A DNA stretch of 15,273 nucleotides from NCBI GenBank assembly GCA_031554215.1, contig JAVBKF010000010.1:1-15273 (forward strand), given 5' to 3'. A model generated the notes under the pieces. The model saw only the letters and a list, made by a program, of their open reading frames with translations, had not been told where the DNA came from and searched no databases. The position numbers were made by a program, and so were the translations under genes. Position 1 is the first letter of the stretch, and each line of letters begins with the position of its first letter. This stretch comes from JAVBKE01 sp031554215 (GTDB lineage: Bacteria > Bacillota > Bacilli > JARBTR01). Of this stretch, positions 12,857 through 15,273 are shown piece by piece.

Positions 12857-14787
12857 TCCAGATACCCCCCTGCAATTACAAATACGATTAGTAGAATCAT
12901 CATGCCTACAAATGCAAATGTGCCATATGTTTGCACTTGGCCATTCTGCACTCTAGCGAACCCGCTAGATGAAGCTTTAATGAGCCGACCAATCCCGTTC
13001 ATAAATCCTTTGATAAAGATAAATTCAACTAATGAAAGCAACGTACCAAATGTTTTCGTCGCTGGTATGACAGATACCTGATAAAGCTCATCCACGTAAT
13101 ACTTACGACTGAGCAAATGATATACCGGGCCTGACGATTTAAATACTTTTCTAAAATACCCCGCGAGCTGGGACCGTTTACGCACATCTGTTCCAAAAAA
13201 TGGTGTGATATATCTAGCGATAGGATCTTCTGGTTTCACGTACATGACACCAGCAATGAAAACGCCAATTAAAGTGGCCAAAATGGCAACAACCATAATC
13301 CAAATTGGTGAACTTTCATGAGCAAGATGTAAATACGCATTCCCTTCCTCCAGCCAATCGCCAAGGAAAGTACCGAACCAAGTAGTATTTATATACCCAA
13401 CGACGATCGCTAGTACACCAAGAACCATCATCGGCCACACCATTGTGTTGGGTGACTCATGTGCCCGCATTGCATGTGCTGTTGGCTGACCAAGAAACAC
13501 GGTGAAGAATATGCGGAACATATAGAAAGCGGTAAGCACTGCCGTTATGACTGCTAAAGTAAACAGCACCGGCTGATCCGCATTCCAAACTGACACAAGG
13601 ATTTCATCTTTACTAAAGAATCCTGATAAGAAAGGAACCCCGGTAATCGCTAGTGTCCCTACTAAGAATAATGGGCCAGTAAACCGCATTTTCTTCCAAA
13701 GACCACCCATTTCGTCGATGTTCTGTGTGTCTGTAGCGTGAATGACGCTACCAGCAGCTAAGAATAAAAGAGCTTTAAAAACAGAATGAGTCGTTAAATG
13801 GAATATCGCTGCGGTATAACCTGAAGCGCCTAGCGCAAGCATCATGTAGCCGAGCTGACTAACCGTTGAGTAGGCGAGAATCTTTTTAATATCTTTTTGC
13901 ACAAGGGCAATTGATGCCGCAAATATTGCCGTAAACCCTCCAACAATTGCGACAACGAGTAATGCCGTCTCACTCTCAGCAAATAACGGAAACATTGTTG
14001 CAACAAGATAGACACCAGCCGCAACCATTGTCGCTGCATGAATGAGTGCAGAGACAGGTGTTGGTCCCTCCATTGCATCTGGTAGCCAAGTATGTAACGG
14101 AAATTGACCAGATTTCCCCATTGCCCCGATAAATATCAGAATCGCTGCAACCGTAATCCCGGTATCAGAGAGAACCCCCATCTGAACCTGTTCAAAAATC
14201 TGACTAATATCAAACGTACCAAGCTGAGAATAGAGGAATAGAATCGCAATAAACAGCGCGACATCGCCTATTCTCGTCATTAAGAATGCTTTCTTCGCAG
14301 CCTTCTTAGCACTTTCCTTATGATAATAAAAGCCAATAAGCAGGAATGACCCCAGGCCAACAAGCTCCCAGAACATATAGAGTTGCAATAAATTTGGCGA
14401 GAGGACAAGTCCCAGCATCGCGAAAGTAAAGAACCCTAAATAGCCATAGTAGATATGGAAACGGTCGTCACCCTTCATATAACCCATAGAATACACATGA
14501 ACGAGTAGACTGATGAGCGTAACAATGACAAGCATAAGTGCATTCAGCTGATTGACTTCTACGCCAACCGTAATACTACTAAACCCATCATTAATCCAGA
14601 TAACCTCATTGCTATAATTTCCACTGGTCATTTGCGAGACCAGTACAGTTGACGCTAGAATAAAGGCAATGGCCATGAAGCTACTCGCAACATAAGCACT
14701 GGCTCTTTTCAGTTTCTTACCAAACATCAACATGACAAAGCATGAGATTAGCGGTAGAAGTGGGATACCCCAAACAAAATTCATCAT
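12844..14787 (-). CDS. nuoL: NADH-quinone oxidoreductase subunit L
   Basis: The distal antiporter-like subunit of complex I (ND5 homologue), with the long lateral helix at its C-terminal end. From the ATG at 14787 it has 647 residues, within the family range. Hallmarks are MFWELVGLGSFLL (E141), LMTRIGDVALF (D175), GKSGQFPLHTWLPDAMEGP (K225) and SALIHAATMVAAG (H250). The C-terminal region (about 560-647) ends in a final membrane anchor, YLDWIQ. The start is uncertain. ATGs at 14838, 14796, 14787 and 14784 are in frame. GGGG at 14802-14799 is 11 bases from 14787 but only two from 14796, and no ribosome binding site supports 14838. Its last codons encode the ribosome binding site and start of nuoM. 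Confidence 0.95.
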   Translation of the reverse strand: MMNFVWGIPLLPLISCFVMLMFGKKLKRASAYVASSFMAIAFILASTVLVSQMTSGNYSNEVIWINDGFSSITVGVEVNQLNALMLVIVTLISLLVHVYSMGYMKGDDRFHIYYGYLGFFTFAMLGLVLSPNLLQLYMFWELVGLGSFLLIGFYYHKESAKKAAKKAFLMTRIGDVALFIAILFLYSQLGTFDISQIFEQVQMGVLSDTGITVAAILIFIGAMGKSGQFPLHTWLPDAMEGPTPVSALIHAATMVAAGVYLVATMFPLFAESETALLVVAIVGGFTAIFAASIALVQKDIKKILAYSTVSQLGYMMLALGASGYTAAIFHLTTHSVFKALLFLAAGSVIHATDTQNIDEMGGLWKKMRFTGPLFLVGTLAITGVPFLSGFFSKDEILVSVWNADQPVLFTLAVITAVLTAFYMFRIFFTVFLGQPTAHAMRAHESPNTMVWPMMVLGVLAIVVGYINTTWFGTFLGDWLEEGNAYLHLAHESSPIWIMVVAILATLIGVFIAGVMYVKPEDPIARYITPFFGTDVRKRSQLAGYFRKVFKSSGPVYHLLSRKYYVDELYQVSVIPATKTFGTLLSLVEFIFIKGFMNGIGRLIKASSSGFARVQNGQVQTYGTFAFVGMMILLIVFVIAGGYLDWIQ

Positions 14788-14862
14788 AAACTGCATTTCC
14801 CCTTTTAAAAGGTGCTTAGCGGAGCTTGCAATAACCATTCATGGTTCAGGTCCGCACCCACT

Positions 14863-15180
14863 TTAGTGTTTCATTTTACTTGCTTTATCAATGTGAACCG
14901 TCTTCATATTCTTATAGAAAGCGATCAAAATTGCAACGCCCACTGCCGCTTCACATGCAGCGAGGACAATGGAAAACAATGCGAAAATTTGACCCGATAT
15001 CGAAGGTGTAACACCATACTTACTGAAGGCAACAAGGTTAATATTCACAGCATTTAACATGAGCTCAATAGAAATGAGGACAATGATAAAGTTTCGCTTT
15101 GTCAGCGCACCATATAGTCCAATACAGAATAGAATCACAGCTAACATGAGATAGGCTTGCAAAGGAACTGGTCCACTCAT
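14863..15180 (-). CDS. nuoK: NADH-quinone oxidoreductase subunit K
   Basis: A 105-residue membrane subunit of complex I (ND4L homologue) with three helices, about 8-26, 30-50 and 62-87. The two conserved membrane glutamates are E39 (SIELMLNAVNINLVAF) and E77 (AACEAAVGVAILIAF), counterparts of E. coli E36 and E72 in the central proton path. A basic tail follows (KNMKTVHIDKASKMKH). The ATG overlaps the TGA of nuoJ (ATGA). A purine-rich GAGGGGGAAGGGGA, containing the ribosome binding site, lies within the end of nuoJ. Confidence 0.96.
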   Translation of the reverse strand: MSGPVPLQAYLMLAVILFCIGLYGALTKRNFIIVLISIELMLNAVNINLVAFSKYGVTPSISGQIFALFSIVLAACEAAVGVAILIAFYKNMKTVHIDKASKMKH

Positions 15181-15273
15181 TCCCCTTCCCCCTCTTGTCT
15201 GTCATCTTTTTTCGCTAATACAATCGCACCTACAAGCGCTACTAATAGCACGATAGAAGCGAGCTCAAACGGA
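15177..15273 (-). CDS. nuoJ: NADH-quinone oxidoreductase subunit J, C-terminal end only
   Basis: Only the last 31 codons and the stop are present; the rest lies beyond the right edge. The fragment PFELASIVLLVALVGAIVLA is the characteristic last membrane helix of NuoJ (ND6 homologue), followed by a charged tail, KKDDRQEGEGE. The order J-K-L-M-N is that of standard nuo operons. The stop overlaps the nuoK start by the ATGA arrangement. Confidence 0.9.
   Translation of the reverse strand, partial: PFELASIVLLVALVGAIVLAKKDDRQEGEGE

Noticed and set aside
1..15273. CRISPR arrays, tRNA or rRNA genes
   Set aside because: No regularly spaced long repeats, cloverleaf sequences or rRNA-like segments were seen in any intergenic region.

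Overview
The window reads as chromosomal DNA of a low-GC, endospore-forming Bacillales bacterium. The evidence is the block spoIIQ, spoIID, murA, ywmB, ywzB, AGGAGG-type ribosome binding sites, frequent TTG starts, and promoter-like sequences for the sporulation sigma factors F and E. Nearly everything is on the minus strand. Exceptions are a CRP/FNR-family regulator at 545-1237 and a transposase-like remnant near 7020-7265. The species cannot be named from this sequence.

Region 1 (1-2970) is accessory or stress-related. A truncated AAA ATPase of the COG1106 type leaves the left edge. It diverges from the CRP/FNR-type regulator. The regulator converges with hcp, a compact class III-like hybrid cluster protein, across a shared bidirectional terminator. 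The hcp promoter has a perfect TATAAT, no recognisable -35 box, and a CRP/FNR-type palindrome centred at about -41.5. This is the layout of a class II activator-dependent promoter, and the neighbouring regulator is the obvious candidate.

Region 2 (2970-4660) is a two-gene unit: a DsrE/YedF-like small protein followed by mutY, which encodes the adenine glycosylase that corrects 8-oxoG:A mismatches. A good sigma-A promoter precedes it. A compound hairpin terminator and a GC-rich hairpin-forming patch follow it.

Region 3 (4700-9340) carries spoIIQ and spoIID, which act together during engulfment of the forespore. Each has its own sporulation-type promoter. Next come a decayed transposase-like segment, murA (cell-wall precursor synthesis, TTG start) and ywmB. 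The ywmB ribosome binding site lies in a predicted hairpin, with a 22-bp near-palindrome just upstream.

Region 4 (9540-15273) is the distal end of a complex I operon, in transcription order nuoJ (partial), nuoK, nuoL, nuoM, nuoN, ywzB. It is tightly packed with overlapping or nearly overlapping genes and closes with a strong 12-bp hairpin terminator. These subunits are membrane proteins; nuoL, nuoM and nuoN are the antiporter-like proton pumps. No wholly new multi-gene system is evident. The most informative non-coding signals are the hcp promoter, the tandem promoter units before the regulator, and the ywmB leader.
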